NCBI GenBank assembly: GCA_039029395.1
Contig: JBCCGG010000003.1
Coordinates: 62,001-126,000, forward strand
Length of the DNA stretch: 64,000 nt
Reading direction: 5' to 3'
From: JBCCGG01 sp039029395
Lineage (GTDB): Bacteria > Pseudomonadota > Alphaproteobacteria > Kiloniellales > JAKSDN01
Shown: positions 1-8,909 of the stretch, one piece after another
Position numbering within the stretch: the stretch's first letter is position 1
How the letters are laid out: the number at the start of each line of letters is the position of its first letter
Notes under the pieces: model-generated
Seen by the model: only the letters and a program-made list of their open reading frames with translations
Databases searched by the model: none
What the model was told of the DNA's origin: nothing
Made by a program: the position numbers and the translations under genes

Positions 1-846
1 GTCCCGGTGCTTGTCCAGGCCCTCGGAATCCTGAAAGCGCGGGTCCTCGAGCCACTCCGGCCGCTCGCAGGCGCGGGCCAGGCCGACCCACTCCTTGTGG
101 CGCATGACCGCGACCGAGATGTAACCGTCGGCGGTCTGGTAGATCAGGTCGATGAAGCTTTGCGCGGTCTCCCGCTCGAGCTCGTCGCCGACGAAGGTAT
201 GGCCGCCCATATCAGAGCTCCAGAGGAAAGCAATAATCGTGTCCAGCATGGAGAGCCGCACGTGCTGGGCCGGCGCGCCGCGCGCCCGGGCGAGCAAGGC
301 CGCGGTGATCGCCTGCGCCGCCGTGAAACCGGTCAGCTTGTCGGGCAGGATCGTGCGCACCAGCTTGGGCGCCGCTTCGTCCGAGCCCGCCTGCACGGTC
401 GTTAGGCCAGTCAGCGCCTGGATCAGGGGATCGAAAACCGGCTTGTGGGCCAGGGGACCGGCTTCGCCGAAGCCGCTGATCGAGACGTAAACGATGTCCG
501 GCGCGACCTCGCGCACCGCGGCCTCGCCCAGGCCGATGCGCTCGGCGACGCCGGGCCGGAAATTCTGGATCACAACGTCGGCGCCGACCAAGAGGCGCTT
601 GAGCGCGTCCAGTCCGCCCGGCGCCTTGAGGTCCAGGGCGATCGAGCGCTTGTTGCGGTTGTTGTTGAGGAATGACGCCGAGAAGCCGCCACGGCGGGTC
701 GCCACCTGGCGCGAATGGTCGCCGCCTCTGGGCGGCTCCACCTTGATCACGTCGGCGCCCTGGTCTGCCAGGATCATGGAGCCGAGCGGCCCGGACACCA
801 TCATCGTGAGGTCGATTACCCTGATCCCGTCGAGCGGTCCCGCCAT
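1..846 (-). CDS. CaiB/BaiF (class III) CoA-transferase, 3' end cut by window edge
   Basis: Class III CoA-transferases move CoA between carboxylic acids through an aspartyl-CoA thioester. The 282 visible codons begin at an ATG (844-846) with the family N-terminus MAGPLDGIRVIDLT followed by SGPLGSMILADQGADVIKVE, the CoA-binding Rossmann half. An aspartate at residue 169 (context LPDKLTG) matches the catalytic Asp169 of formyl-CoA transferase both in context and in numbering. The second-domain motif YISVAVMRHKEWVGL follows near residue 250. The family is normally about 400 residues, so roughly a third is missing beyond base 1. The acid substrate cannot be told from sequence. It faces away from the Fe-S gene at 980, with 133 bases between them in which I see no feature. 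Confidence 0.9.
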   Translation of the reverse strand, partial: MAGPLDGIRVIDLTMMVSGPLGSMILADQGADVIKVEPPRGGDHSRQVATRRGGFSASFLNNNRNKRSIALDLKAPGGLDALKRLLVGADVVIQNFRPGVAERIGLGEAAVREVAPDIVYVSISGFGEAGPLAHKPVFDPLIQALTGLTTVQAGSDEAAPKLVRTILPDKLTGFTAAQAITAALLARARGAPAQHVRLSMLDTIIAFLWSSDMGGHTFVGDELERETAQSFIDLIYQTADGYISVAVMRHKEWVGLARACERPEWLEDPRFQDSEGLDKHRD

Positions 847-979
847 TGCTCTTGATCCTCGTCTTGCGCACGCCGGCCGTAAATCAAGCAAGTAAGCAGC
901 CCAGGTGCAATTACCAAGCACGCCAATTTGACCACCGCTTGGCCTTCAGCGCCAAATCTGACAGACTCCGGCGCCTTCG

Positions 980-1849
980 ATGGAGTTCGAGAAAGGCTTG
1001 CCGGCGGTGTTCATTCAAAGCGAAGACACAAACGATCCCAAGTCTATGCGGTTCCTGCCAGGCCAGGCGGTGCTGGCGGCCGGGCGCCGCGAGTTCACGC
1101 GCGGCCAGGCCGAAGGCTCGCCACTCGCCGAGCGCTTGTTCGCGCTCGAAGCGGTAACGGGTGTCGCCCTGGGATCGGACGACATCACGGTCACCATTGC
1201 AGAAGGGGCCGATTGGGCGAGCCAGCGCACCGCTGTCCTCAGCGCCATCATGGCCCACTTCATGAGCGGCGCGCCGGCGGTCGAGGAGACGGCCGAGCCG
1301 GACCCGGGCTTCGCGCCCGAGGACAGCGGGATCGTCCAAGAGATCCGCGAGCTGATCGACACCCGGGTGCGGCCAGCCGCCCAACAGGCCGGCGGCGAGG
1401 TGCAGTTTCATGGCTTCCGCGACGGTATCGTGTATGTCGAGCTGAGCGGCCAGGCGGCGAGCCTGCAAAACGGCATCGCCAATGTGCTGCAGCACTACCT
1501 GCCCGAAGTTACCGGCGTGAAGGACTATCGGGATGCCATCCCGAAGCCCGGCCTGGAAACCGCCGAGGGCAAAGCGATCCGGCAGGCGCTCGACGAGCGC
1601 ATCAACCCGGCGGTGGCCGCCCACGGCGGACATATCTCCCTCGTCGACGTGCAAGGCGACCGGGTCTACATCCGCTTGGAGGGCGGCTGCCAAGGCTGCG
1701 GCATGGCCAATGTCACCTTGAAGCAGGGCGTTGAGGTGGAAATCCGCCGGGTCGCGCCGTCGATCTCGGCGGTGCTTGACGTGACCGATCATGCGGGCGG
1801 CACCAACCCCTACTACCAGCCCGGCAAAGGGGGCGCGGGCGCGGTATAG
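980..1849 (+). CDS. NfuA-like Fe-S cluster scaffold/carrier with duplicated NifU domain
   Basis: Nfu proteins carry Fe-S clusters to apo-enzymes. Residues 10-95 form the Nfu N-terminal domain (VFIQSEDTNDPKSMRFLPG), and residues 200-275 a NifU C-terminal domain with the cluster-binding GGCQGC motif (Cys237, Cys240). Between them, residues 117-190 form a second NifU-like domain (RVRPAAQQAGGEVQFHGF, then VYVELSGQAASLQNGI) in which the Cys-x-x-Cys segment is lost and shortened. Typical alphaproteobacterial NfuA, about 190 residues, has only one NifU domain, so this 289-residue form is unusual. The ATG at 980 lacks a clear ribosome binding site. A GTG at 1007, 10 bases after GAGAAAGG, would give the canonical VFIQ start and may be the true one. 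Confidence 0.88.
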   Translation: MEFEKGLPAVFIQSEDTNDPKSMRFLPGQAVLAAGRREFTRGQAEGSPLAERLFALEAVTGVALGSDDITVTIAEGADWASQRTAVLSAIMAHFMSGAPAVEETAEPDPGFAPEDSGIVQEIRELIDTRVRPAAQQAGGEVQFHGFRDGIVYVELSGQAASLQNGIANVLQHYLPEVTGVKDYRDAIPKPGLETAEGKAIRQALDERINPAVAAHGGHISLVDVQGDRVYIRLEGGCQGCGMANVTLKQGVEVEIRRVAPSISAVLDVTDHAGGTNPYYQPGKGGAGAV

Positions 1850-1860
1850 AGGGAGCGGCC

Positions 1861-3081
1861 ATGGCCCGCCTTCTGCTCCTGGTGCCGACCACCTCTTACC
1901 GGATCAGCGACTTTCTGAGCGCGGCGCACCGCCTCGACATCGAGGTCGCGGTCGGTTCGGAGCGCCGTCAGGTGCTTGAGAAGTACGCCGACGGCGGCAC
2001 GGTGACCTTGAGCTTCCAAAAGCCTGAGCGCGCAATCGGCCAGATCCGGGAGTACCACGCGCGCTTCCCACTCGCCGCCATCGTGCCGACCGACGAAGAG
2101 ACCACCTTGCTGGCAAGCCGGGCCGCCGCCGCGCTTGGCCTGCCCCACAACCCTCCCGAAGCGGTCGCGGCGGCCGGCAACAAGCTGCTGTTCCGACAAA
2201 CCATGGCCGCCGCCGGCACGCCCGGACCGGCCTTCTCGGTGATCTCACCCGATCAAGACTGGGCCGCGCCGGCAACCGAGCCGGCCTATCCTTGCGTGCT
2301 CAAGCCTTTGAGCCTCTCGGCCAGCCAAGGGGTGATCCGCGTCGACGATCCGTCTCAGTTTCTCGAAGGATTGGCGCGGATCCATCGGATTTTGGAGGCC
2401 CTCGACCATGTGGGGCCACGCGACATCCTGGTCGAGGCCTACCTGCCGGGGCCCGAGGTCGCCTTGGAAGGGCTACTGGATCGAGGCGCTCTCAGGGTGC
2501 TGGCGATCTTTGACAAACCCGACCCGCTGGACGGCCCCTATTTCGAGGAGACGATCTACGTCACGCCGTCCCGTCTGCCGCGCGGCCAGCAAGGCGCCAT
2601 CGAGGCGGCGACCAGCCGCGCAGTGGCGGCCCTCGGCCTGCAAAATGGACCGATTCACGCCGAACTGCGCCTCTCGCCGCAAGGCCCCGTGGTGATCGAG
2701 CTGGCGGCCCGTTCAATCGGCGGCCTCTGCGGCCGGGCGCTCAAGTTCGGCGTCGGGCCCAGCCTGGAGGATCTGATCCTGCGCCACGCCATGGGCTTGC
2801 CGATCGATTCAATGGCGCGCGACGGGGCCGCGGCCGGCGTGATGATGATCCCAATTCCCAGACGCGGTCGCCTGGTGGCCGTCGAGGGACTGGCGCGGGC
2901 GGAGTCGGTGAGCGGCATCGAGGCGGTCACCATCACGATCGCCCGGGGCCAGCCGGTGGTGCCGTTGCCCGAGGGTAACCGTTATCTGGGCTTCATTTTC
3001 GCAAGCGCCGACACGCCAAGCGAGGTCGAGGCCGCGCTCAGGGCGGCACATAGCTCGCTCGACATTCGGATCGAAAGTTAG
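1861..3081 (+). CDS. ATP-grasp family ligase (amino-acid ligase-like)
   Basis: ATP-grasp enzymes join a carboxylate, activated as acyl-phosphate, to an amine or thiol. The 406-residue protein has an N-terminal pre-ATP-grasp domain (to about 105), a central ATP-grasp fold (LFRQTMAAAGTPGPAFSV, PCVLKPLSLSASQGV, ILVEAYLPGPEVALEG) and the metal-binding strand VVIELAARSIGGLCGRAL near residue 275. The C-terminal region (VMMIPIPRRGRLVAVEGL) resembles the domain of L-amino-acid ligases of the YwfE/LAL type, known family knowledge rather than proof of substrate. It starts 11 bases after the NfuA-like gene with a GAGGGAG ribosome binding site, so the two are probably cotranscribed. Why a ligase accompanies an Fe-S carrier is not evident. 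Confidence 0.85.
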   Translation: MARLLLLVPTTSYRISDFLSAAHRLDIEVAVGSERRQVLEKYADGGTVTLSFQKPERAIGQIREYHARFPLAAIVPTDEETTLLASRAAAALGLPHNPPEAVAAAGNKLLFRQTMAAAGTPGPAFSVISPDQDWAAPATEPAYPCVLKPLSLSASQGVIRVDDPSQFLEGLARIHRILEALDHVGPRDILVEAYLPGPEVALEGLLDRGALRVLAIFDKPDPLDGPYFEETIYVTPSRLPRGQQGAIEAATSRAVAALGLQNGPIHAELRLSPQGPVVIELAARSIGGLCGRALKFGVGPSLEDLILRHAMGLPIDSMARDGAAAGVMMIPIPRRGRLVAVEGLARAESVSGIEAVTITIARGQPVVPLPEGNRYLGFIFASADTPSEVEAALRAAHSSLDIRIES

Positions 3082-3089
3082 ACTTTAAG

Positions 3090-4445
3090 TCAGCTGCGGT
3101 TTTTGGCGACCAGCTCGCCGGCCTCCAGGCCGGGAATGACCCAGTGGCCCGCCGAGTCGGCGCAGGCCACGGCCGGATAGAGCTGGCGCAGATCGCCCTC
3201 CATCCAAACCTGCTGATAGCGCCGGCAGTGCTGCTGCTCGGCCAGGGCGAAGGTCTCGCCCGGCACGATCGTGACCTCGGCGTCAACCGCCGAGCTCCGC
3301 CAGTGGCTCTCCTCGCCCGGCTGGGCGCTGTCGAGCGCATGCTGGATCGCCCAGCCGAGACCGGCGCGCGCCGCCGGCGGCCAGCTGAGGCTGCCAGGCT
3401 GAATGGCGACCAGCTCGGAGCGCACCTCGGGCTGGCCGGGCTGCCGCTCCTCGAACACCAGATAGTGGCCGATCTCGGGCTCGTAGTACCAGGTGCGGGT
3501 AAGCGCCGAGACGCCGTCCCGCGCGCGCCGCTCACACACCAGTTTGCGGGTTTCGAACGCGCCGAGGGCAAGCTCGACCTCGGCACGGCCTTCGTTGCGG
3601 CAGGCCCAGAATTCCTTGCTGTGGACAGCGCTCTCGGCGCGCACGCCCTGCTGGGTCTCGGACGAAACCTCGAAGCGTACGCCCTGGCCCGGTGCACCCG
3701 GCCATAGCTCGCCGTGAGATTTGGAGAAGCTGCGTTTGCCGCGCTCCTGGCTGGAGAACCAGCTGGTCGGCGGTACCACGAAGTTGGCATGGCTGACGAT
3801 GGTCGCGCCGCGGTTAGAGCGCCATCTGACCTCCTGGCCGGTAACCTCCAGGATGCTGCGCACCTCGCCATCGGAGTAGATGTAGCGGGTGCCCGCTTGG
3901 TAGGCGGGCATGGGGTCGCTTGGCCCCAAAGGCGGCGTGGGCAAGGCGGCCTCTGCGACCGCTTCGGTCGGCGCCGCCTCGGGCCCGGCGGAGGCCGGCG
4001 CCTCAGCCGACTTAGGCGCTGCTGCCTTGGCGGGAACTTGCGCCTTGAAGACCCGCTCTTCGCGCAGGGCATTGACCACCTGGTCGGTCAAGCGGCCATT
4101 GGCCCAAAGTCCTTTGGAATCCTGGTAGAGCTCGATCGCCTGGTGTGTCTTGGGCCCGAGCAGCCCATCGACCGGACCAGGCCGGTAGCCCAAACGGGTC
4201 AGGGTCTCCTGAACCTCTGCGACCAGCTCCCGGGTGGGCTGGAGCTCGACCGGTTGAGTGAACTCGGGAACGACCGGCACCGCATCCAGGCCATGGGGTG
4301 CCTGGGCCACCGGCTCTGCGCCGGTTTCCGGGCGCTCCCAGGGCATCGTGCCAAGGTTACAGCCCTGCAGAAGTCCTGCGAGGGCGAGAACCGCAACGGC
4401 CCACGGCCGTCGCGTCCGGTCGGCTCCTGCTACGCCACGCACCAA
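3090..4445 (-). CDS. Lipoprotein with peptidoglycan-binding domain
   Basis: The N-terminus is a lipoprotein signal: positive residues, hydrophobic stretch and lipobox LLQGC with the lipidated Cys at about residue 29. Residues 72-115 form a PG_binding_1 domain (LVAEVQETLTRLGYRPGPVD, GLLGPKTHQAIELYQ), which anchors proteins to the cell wall. An Ala/Pro/Glu-rich linker (130-175) leads to a C-terminal region of unknown fold (about 180-451) containing the aromatic segment TRTWYYEPEIGHYLVFEER. The start is a TTG (4443-4445) or the adjacent GTG; both are weak. It converges on the ATP-grasp gene with eight bases between the stops. Probable role is an envelope-associated protein; no enzyme motif was seen. 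Confidence 0.75.
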   Translation of the reverse strand: MVRGVAGADRTRRPWAVAVLALAGLLQGCNLGTMPWERPETGAEPVAQAPHGLDAVPVVPEFTQPVELQPTRELVAEVQETLTRLGYRPGPVDGLLGPKTHQAIELYQDSKGLWANGRLTDQVVNALREERVFKAQVPAKAAAPKSAEAPASAGPEAAPTEAVAEAALPTPPLGPSDPMPAYQAGTRYIYSDGEVRSILEVTGQEVRWRSNRGATIVSHANFVVPPTSWFSSQERGKRSFSKSHGELWPGAPGQGVRFEVSSETQQGVRAESAVHSKEFWACRNEGRAEVELALGAFETRKLVCERRARDGVSALTRTWYYEPEIGHYLVFEERQPGQPEVRSELVAIQPGSLSWPPAARAGLGWAIQHALDSAQPGEESHWRSSAVDAEVTIVPGETFALAEQQHCRRYQQVWMEGDLRQLYPAVACADSAGHWVIPGLEAGELVAKNRS

Positions 4446-4573
4446 GATTCCGTGCCTCCAAATGCCTCGTCACGCGAAGACGCCGGGCCGACGCCTTCAA
4501 GCGCACCATCATCCTTTGTGCAGGGTTAAGATTCGATGGAGAGATCGTAAATTTATTGGATTCTATCAGCGCC

Positions 4574-6694
4574 TTAGGCCACGACGCTGCTGGGCGAGGC
4601 TTCCAGCGTGCGCGTCTTGGGAAAGATGACTCGGATCGTCGTACCCTGACCCAGGACGCTTTCTATCTCGATCCAGCCGCCGTGCAGCTCGGCGAGCTTG
4701 CTGGTCAGAGGCAAGCCGAGGCCGGCACCCTCGTACTGGCGCGAGAGGGACTGATCGACCTGGGTGAAGGGCTGGAGCACCCGACCCAGATTCTCCTTGG
4801 CGATGCCGATGCCGCTGTCGCGCACCTGGAGCGCCATGTTGCCTTCCTGCTCCATTGCGATGGAAACATCGACGTGCCCGCCGGCCGGCGTGAACTTGAT
4901 CGCGTTTGACAGCAGGTTCGCGATCATTTGTTTGACCGCCTCTCGGTCGGCGTGAAGCTGCGGCAAATTCTCGTCCGCGTCGACCTTGATGGTGAGGTCG
5001 GTGTCGCGCAGACGATCTTCCAAGCTGGCCAGAACCTTTTCGATCAGTGTCGGCAAGCGAAGGGGCTCCTCGCGTAGCTCGAACTGATTGGTCTCGATCT
5101 TGGTTAGCTGCAGGATGTCGTTGATGATCCCGAGCAAATCCTGGCCACTGCGCTGAATGTCACCGGCGTACTCCCGGTAGCGCGGGTCGCCGAGCGGGCC
5201 CAGGGCTTCGCCGGTCAGCACCTCGGCAAAACCGATCACGGAATTGAGCGGGGTGCGCAGCTCGTGGCCCATCATGGCCAGGAAATCGGACTTCGCGCGA
5301 TTTGCTACCTCGGCGCGCTCCTTGGCCGAGCGCAGCTCGTCTTCGACCCGGCGCCGCTCCTGAACCTCTTGCTCGAGCGCCAGGTTCGCCTCGCTGAGTT
5401 CCGCGGTTCGCGCCAGCACCGCCTGCTCGATCACCTGAGTGCGATTGTGCGCACTGGCGAGGTACTGGATCAGCAAGAGGGTCAGTAGCAGCCCGATGAT
5501 AAAGACGCCCCAAGCAACCAGATCGCTGTTGTTTTCGAGCTGGTTGGGAATGGGTTTGACGAAGATCGACCAGGGCTGACCGGCGACCATATAGCGGGTC
5601 TCGCTAAACAAACCCTGGCGCATCTCCTCCAGGGTCAAGGGGCTGCGCGCGCCCCGGCTGAGCGGTGAGGGCTGGAAATGAACCAGCCGCTCTCCGGGCG
5701 GGGCGGCCTCGTCGAAGAGGTAAATGTCCAGGTTACGGGCCGCCGAGAGGCCAGCCAGGGACGCCTCGACCAAGTCACCCAAGCGGAACACGCCACGCGC
5801 GTAGCCCAAGAGCTGTTCCTGGCGCAGCTCCAAGCTCTGGGGCACCTCGCCCGTTTGATAGACCGGCTGAACCACCACCAGCTCCGGCTGATGGCCGGCC
5901 AGGCCCAAGCCCTCGCCGCCGGCGGTCACCATGCGGCCGCTGTCGCGCGAACGGTTGAGCGCCTCCATTTGGCTCGGCAGGGCGGCCAGATCCCAGCCCA
6001 GATCCCGGTCGTTGCCCTCGAACGGCTCGACGAAATAGACCGGAAAGTGCTCCTTGCGAGGCGCGGCCGCGACCCGGTAGCCGAGCCCGTCAAGCTGGGT
6101 GAAGCGAAAGCCGAACAGCCCGTCGTCGCGCGCCTGACGCTCGAACTCGGCCCGGGCATCACCCGGCACCCGTGGAATCCATTCAATCGCCTGGATCCCG
6201 GGATAACGCGGCAGGGCATCGCGGGCGAACTCGAAGAACTCCCAGCGGTCGACCTCGTTGGACGCGGCAAAGAACGCGCCGACCGATTTGATCGCCTCGA
6301 GATAGCGGTCGAGCGCCTTGCTGACCGCGGTGGCGTACTGGTTGGCCGGACCTTCGAACTCGGTCTGGGCCTGGGTTTGATAGAGATGCTGGACGGTAAA
6401 GAAGCCGCTCGCCGAGATCCCCACGCCGAGGCACAACACCACCGCCTTGGGCAACAGACGCCGATCGGGCCAGGCAATGCCACGCAGGCGGGACAGCTGG
6501 GCGTGTGCCCTGCCCCACCATGGGCCAGCCGCCTCCAACGCACGCTGGCGCCAGCCGGCCGCCTGGCCGAGCACGGCCTCGAGGCGCCACTTGGGCTTCG
6601 GTAGGGTCCGGAAGGCCCGGATTTCGGGCCATGAAAGCTTCATCGGTTTCTTCGGTTCCATCCGCGGAATTGCCGAGAAGAATGCGCAAATCAT
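4574..6694 (-). CDS. CHASE-domain membrane sensor histidine kinase
   Basis: Two transmembrane segments (about 82-103 and 390-413 of 706) bracket an extracytoplasmic CHASE sensor domain (residues 105-330; IEWIPRVPGDARAEFERQA, YFVEPFEGNDRDLGWDL are typical). A coiled coil (about 415-468) leads to a HisKA domain with the phospho-acceptor His477 (MMGHELRTPLN), then HATPase_c with N box (NLLSNAIKFTP), G1 (DSGIGIA) and G2 (YEGAGLGLPL). All residues needed for autophosphorylation are present. No receiver domain or adjacent response regulator exists, so it is an orphan kinase with unknown partner. CHASE domains are known to bind small ligands such as cytokinin-like molecules. Start is uncertain: ATGs at 6694, 6661 and 6643 are all in frame and none has a strong ribosome binding site. 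Confidence 0.92.
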   Translation of the reverse strand: MICAFFSAIPRMEPKKPMKLSWPEIRAFRTLPKPKWRLEAVLGQAAGWRQRALEAAGPWWGRAHAQLSRLRGIAWPDRRLLPKAVVLCLGVGISASGFFTVQHLYQTQAQTEFEGPANQYATAVSKALDRYLEAIKSVGAFFAASNEVDRWEFFEFARDALPRYPGIQAIEWIPRVPGDARAEFERQARDDGLFGFRFTQLDGLGYRVAAAPRKEHFPVYFVEPFEGNDRDLGWDLAALPSQMEALNRSRDSGRMVTAGGEGLGLAGHQPELVVVQPVYQTGEVPQSLELRQEQLLGYARGVFRLGDLVEASLAGLSAARNLDIYLFDEAAPPGERLVHFQPSPLSRGARSPLTLEEMRQGLFSETRYMVAGQPWSIFVKPIPNQLENNSDLVAWGVFIIGLLLTLLLIQYLASAHNRTQVIEQAVLARTAELSEANLALEQEVQERRRVEDELRSAKERAEVANRAKSDFLAMMGHELRTPLNSVIGFAEVLTGEALGPLGDPRYREYAGDIQRSGQDLLGIINDILQLTKIETNQFELREEPLRLPTLIEKVLASLEDRLRDTDLTIKVDADENLPQLHADREAVKQMIANLLSNAIKFTPAGGHVDVSIAMEQEGNMALQVRDSGIGIAKENLGRVLQPFTQVDQSLSRQYEGAGLGLPLTSKLAELHGGWIEIESVLGQGTTIRVIFPKTRTLEASPSSVVA

Positions 6695-6846
6695 CGTTAA
6701 AATGACTTTAATTCAAACTCTTTCCGAAGCCTTGAAAGTGCTGGCCCGAAGGCCTTCAATGCTTGCGGTAGCGCCTTAACCTTCTGTTCCGATCCTGCCG
6801 CGTATCCTGCCGCGCGGTGCACCTGCTTGGTGGAGCGATCCTTGTC

Positions 6847-7173
6847 ATGGTCTATGTCTTTTGCGTACTTGCGATCTTCGCGACCGGCGACAGCGCGACG
6901 GCGGGCGTCCTGGAGCGACCAACCGCCCTACAGGAAGCCAATAACAAGGTGAACAACTGGGGCCGTAACTTCCGCGTCGGAAAGAACGGCGTGGTGACCC
7001 ATAAGCAGAACTATGGCAAGAAATCCAAACCAAAGACCCACAAGCAGAAGGGCGGCGCGATCCCTTTTGAGACCGCCCGCGGCGGCAAGGTCAAGATGCC
7101 GAAGAACTCGGCCTACCAGATCGATGGCATTGATCCCGATTTGCTTAACCGCTCTTACGGACCGGTCCGCTAA
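6847..7173 (+). CDS. Small basic exported protein, function unknown
   Basis: I chose the ATG at 6847 because GGTGGAG lies 8 bases upstream; an in-frame GTG at 6817 would add ten residues. The 108-residue product starts with a signal-peptide-like segment (MVYVFCVLAIFATGDSATA). The mature part is hydrophilic and strongly basic (KKSKPKTHKQKGG, GGKVKMP), ending in DPDLLNRSYGPVR. No known domain was recognised. The charge pattern would suit binding to nucleic acid, lipopolysaccharide or wall polymers, but that is speculation. It stands alone, divergent from the histidine kinase, with 151 bases before the next gene. Confidence 0.6.
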   Translation: MVYVFCVLAIFATGDSATAGVLERPTALQEANNKVNNWGRNFRVGKNGVVTHKQNYGKKSKPKTHKQKGGAIPFETARGGKVKMPKNSAYQIDGIDPDLLNRSYGPVR

Positions 7174-7324
7174 GCCTCTGTAATTTATTGGATATGTGGG
7201 CCGCACCTGAGGTCCTCCCCATACTAGTATAGGATCATAGGGATCCAGCCTCGGGCCAGAACAGCGCGGCACGGCAGAAAATGGGCGCACATCGGAGTTT
7301 CTCGCAAGTCCAAGGCCGCCTCCA

Positions 7325-8254
7325 ATGGTGAAGCTGCGCCGCGCCCTGCGCGGGCTTGGCACCGAACGCGCCTTGGCGGCCTACCGCCTGTCCAAGGCCC
7401 GCGACGCGCTGGCCAAATTCCCGGCAGGCGATCCTGAGTCCGCGCTGGCCGCCGCGCGGGCCAAAACCTTGATTTTCACCGTGACCGCCGGGCGCAGCGG
7501 CACGACCTATCTGACCAGGTTGATGGCGCTCTTTGCGCGGGTCCGGGCCGTCCACGAGGAGGCGCCCGGCTTTGAGTGCGTGCTCCGCCCGGCCCAAAAG
7601 CGCCCGGAGCTGGCGCGCGCCTTCTGGCTGGATCACAAGCTCCCGGCGATCGCCCGCCACCCCGAGCCGATCTATCTGGAAACCAGTAATGTGACCTGCA
7701 AAGGGTTTCTCGAGCCACTGCTCGAACTGGGCCTCACGCCCCGACTCATATTGCTCAATAGGGCGCCGCGCGCCGTCGCGCTCAGCTATCTGGGGCGCAA
7801 CACCGTGCCAGGGCGCAGCGACCTGGGCATACGCTACATGCTCCATCCGGGCGACCCCGGCGTGCTCCCCCTGCCCGGCTGGCGGCGGCTCAGCGACTAT
7901 CAGCTCTGCTTCTGGTCGGCGCTCGACATCGAGCGGCGGCAAGTCGCCTACCGCAAGCAGATCCTCGATGCTGGCGGAACGGCGGTCGAGACCTCGGCGC
8001 AGGCCCTGGGCCAATTCGAGAATCTTCTCGAGCTGGCCCACGCCCTGGATCTGGTCGAGCCGGCTCAAGACCTCGGGTTGCTAGCCCAACAGCATGCCGA
8101 GATCTCGCGCCGAAGCCACAACCCGAATCCCAAGCGAAATGTGCCACCAGACGGCATCGCCCGCCAGGAGCAAGAGGTCTGGCAGCGGATTGCCGCCGCC
8201 GCGCCCAAGCTTGAAGCCAGCGTCGCCGCAAAATATCCGGCGGGCGCCTTGTGA
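7325..8254 (+). CDS. Sulfotransferase-fold / P-loop protein
   Basis: The 309-residue protein has a phosphosulfate-binding-type P-loop, FTVTAGRSGTTYLTRL (residues 51-66), and a second motif LILLNRAPRAVALSYLGR (141-158), which corresponds to the 3'-phosphate-binding segment of PAPS-dependent sulfotransferases, where R and S contact PAPS. The C-terminal half is less conserved. The known family role is transfer of sulfate from PAPS to hydroxyl or amine groups; whether this member keeps activity is unknown. It lies 82 bases upstream of the decarboxylase reading frame on the same strand and could be the first gene of the cassette that follows. Confidence 0.65.
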   Translation: MVKLRRALRGLGTERALAAYRLSKARDALAKFPAGDPESALAAARAKTLIFTVTAGRSGTTYLTRLMALFARVRAVHEEAPGFECVLRPAQKRPELARAFWLDHKLPAIARHPEPIYLETSNVTCKGFLEPLLELGLTPRLILLNRAPRAVALSYLGRNTVPGRSDLGIRYMLHPGDPGVLPLPGWRRLSDYQLCFWSALDIERRQVAYRKQILDAGGTAVETSAQALGQFENLLELAHALDLVEPAQDLGLLAQQHAEISRRSHNPNPKRNVPPDGIARQEQEVWQRIAAAAPKLEASVAAKYPAGAL

Positions 8255-8336
8255 GCGACGACACCTGTGCTACGCTTGGTCAAGCCTTGGCATCGGGAAC
8301 GGGGACCGGAAAGCCTTGGCAAAAGGGGAGGGCGTT

Positions 8337-8894
8337 ATGCGTGAAGAGACCGTACAACAGGACACCTCGGCGGGCGACAGCTCACTGAGCGGCTATTACA
8401 ACGCATCCCAGCTGCGGGCCGACACCTGGAGCCGCTTGAAGAACCTGACCAGCCGCCTCGACAAGGCTCAGCGCCAGCAAGCCAGGACCGCCACGCTCAG
8501 GGTCGAAGCCGAACAGGCGCTCGCCGTCCTGGAGCCGATCGAGCACTACTGGGCCTTTCCCGGCTCGAACACCTTCCAGCATCTCAAGAACCTTCTGGAC
8601 AAGGAGGACTACACCCTCTTGGCGCGGATCGTCGCGCGCATCGTGCGCGCGCTCATGAGCAACGCCTACCGGCGCAAGACGATCCCCCTGGAGCTGCATG
8701 GCAGTGGCGACGATGACGACGAATACGTGGTCGAGAGCGAGGAAGACGTCCAGCACGCCCGGCCCTACTTCGAGGTGCTGATCGTCGACAACATCACGAC
8801 CAGCCAGCAGCAAATGCTGCGCCGGGGCCTGCGCGACATGCGCCGCCCGGAAGATCCCTTCATCTATGAGTCGGTCGTCGTCAATAGCCTGTAA
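8337..8894 (+). CDS. N-terminal fragment of the PLP decarboxylase (185 aa)
   Basis: This piece is the product expected if the internal TAA is a true stop. It is largely helical at first (LRADTWSRLKNLTSRLDKAQ; VEAEQALAVLEPIEHYWAFP), then has an acidic patch (SGDDDDEYVVESEED), and ends in the first strands of a flavodoxin/receiver-like wing domain (ARPYFEVLIVDNITTSQQQM, FIYESVVVNSL). The receiver-like fold is cut in the middle, so this fragment is unlikely to fold completely alone. The start is well supported by the purine-rich site before 8337. Confidence 0.7.
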   Translation: MREETVQQDTSAGDSSLSGYYNASQLRADTWSRLKNLTSRLDKAQRQQARTATLRVEAEQALAVLEPIEHYWAFPGSNTFQHLKNLLDKEDYTLLARIVARIVRALMSNAYRRKTIPLELHGSGDDDDEYVVESEEDVQHARPYFEVLIVDNITTSQQQMLRRGLRDMRRPEDPFIYESVVVNSL

Positions 8895-8909
8895 GACGGG
8901 CTGATCGGC

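Noticed and set aside
4549..7195. Short AT-rich match (AATTTATTGGAT) at about 4552 and 7183
   Set aside because: Only about 12 bases long in two intergenic regions; too short to claim as a repeat.
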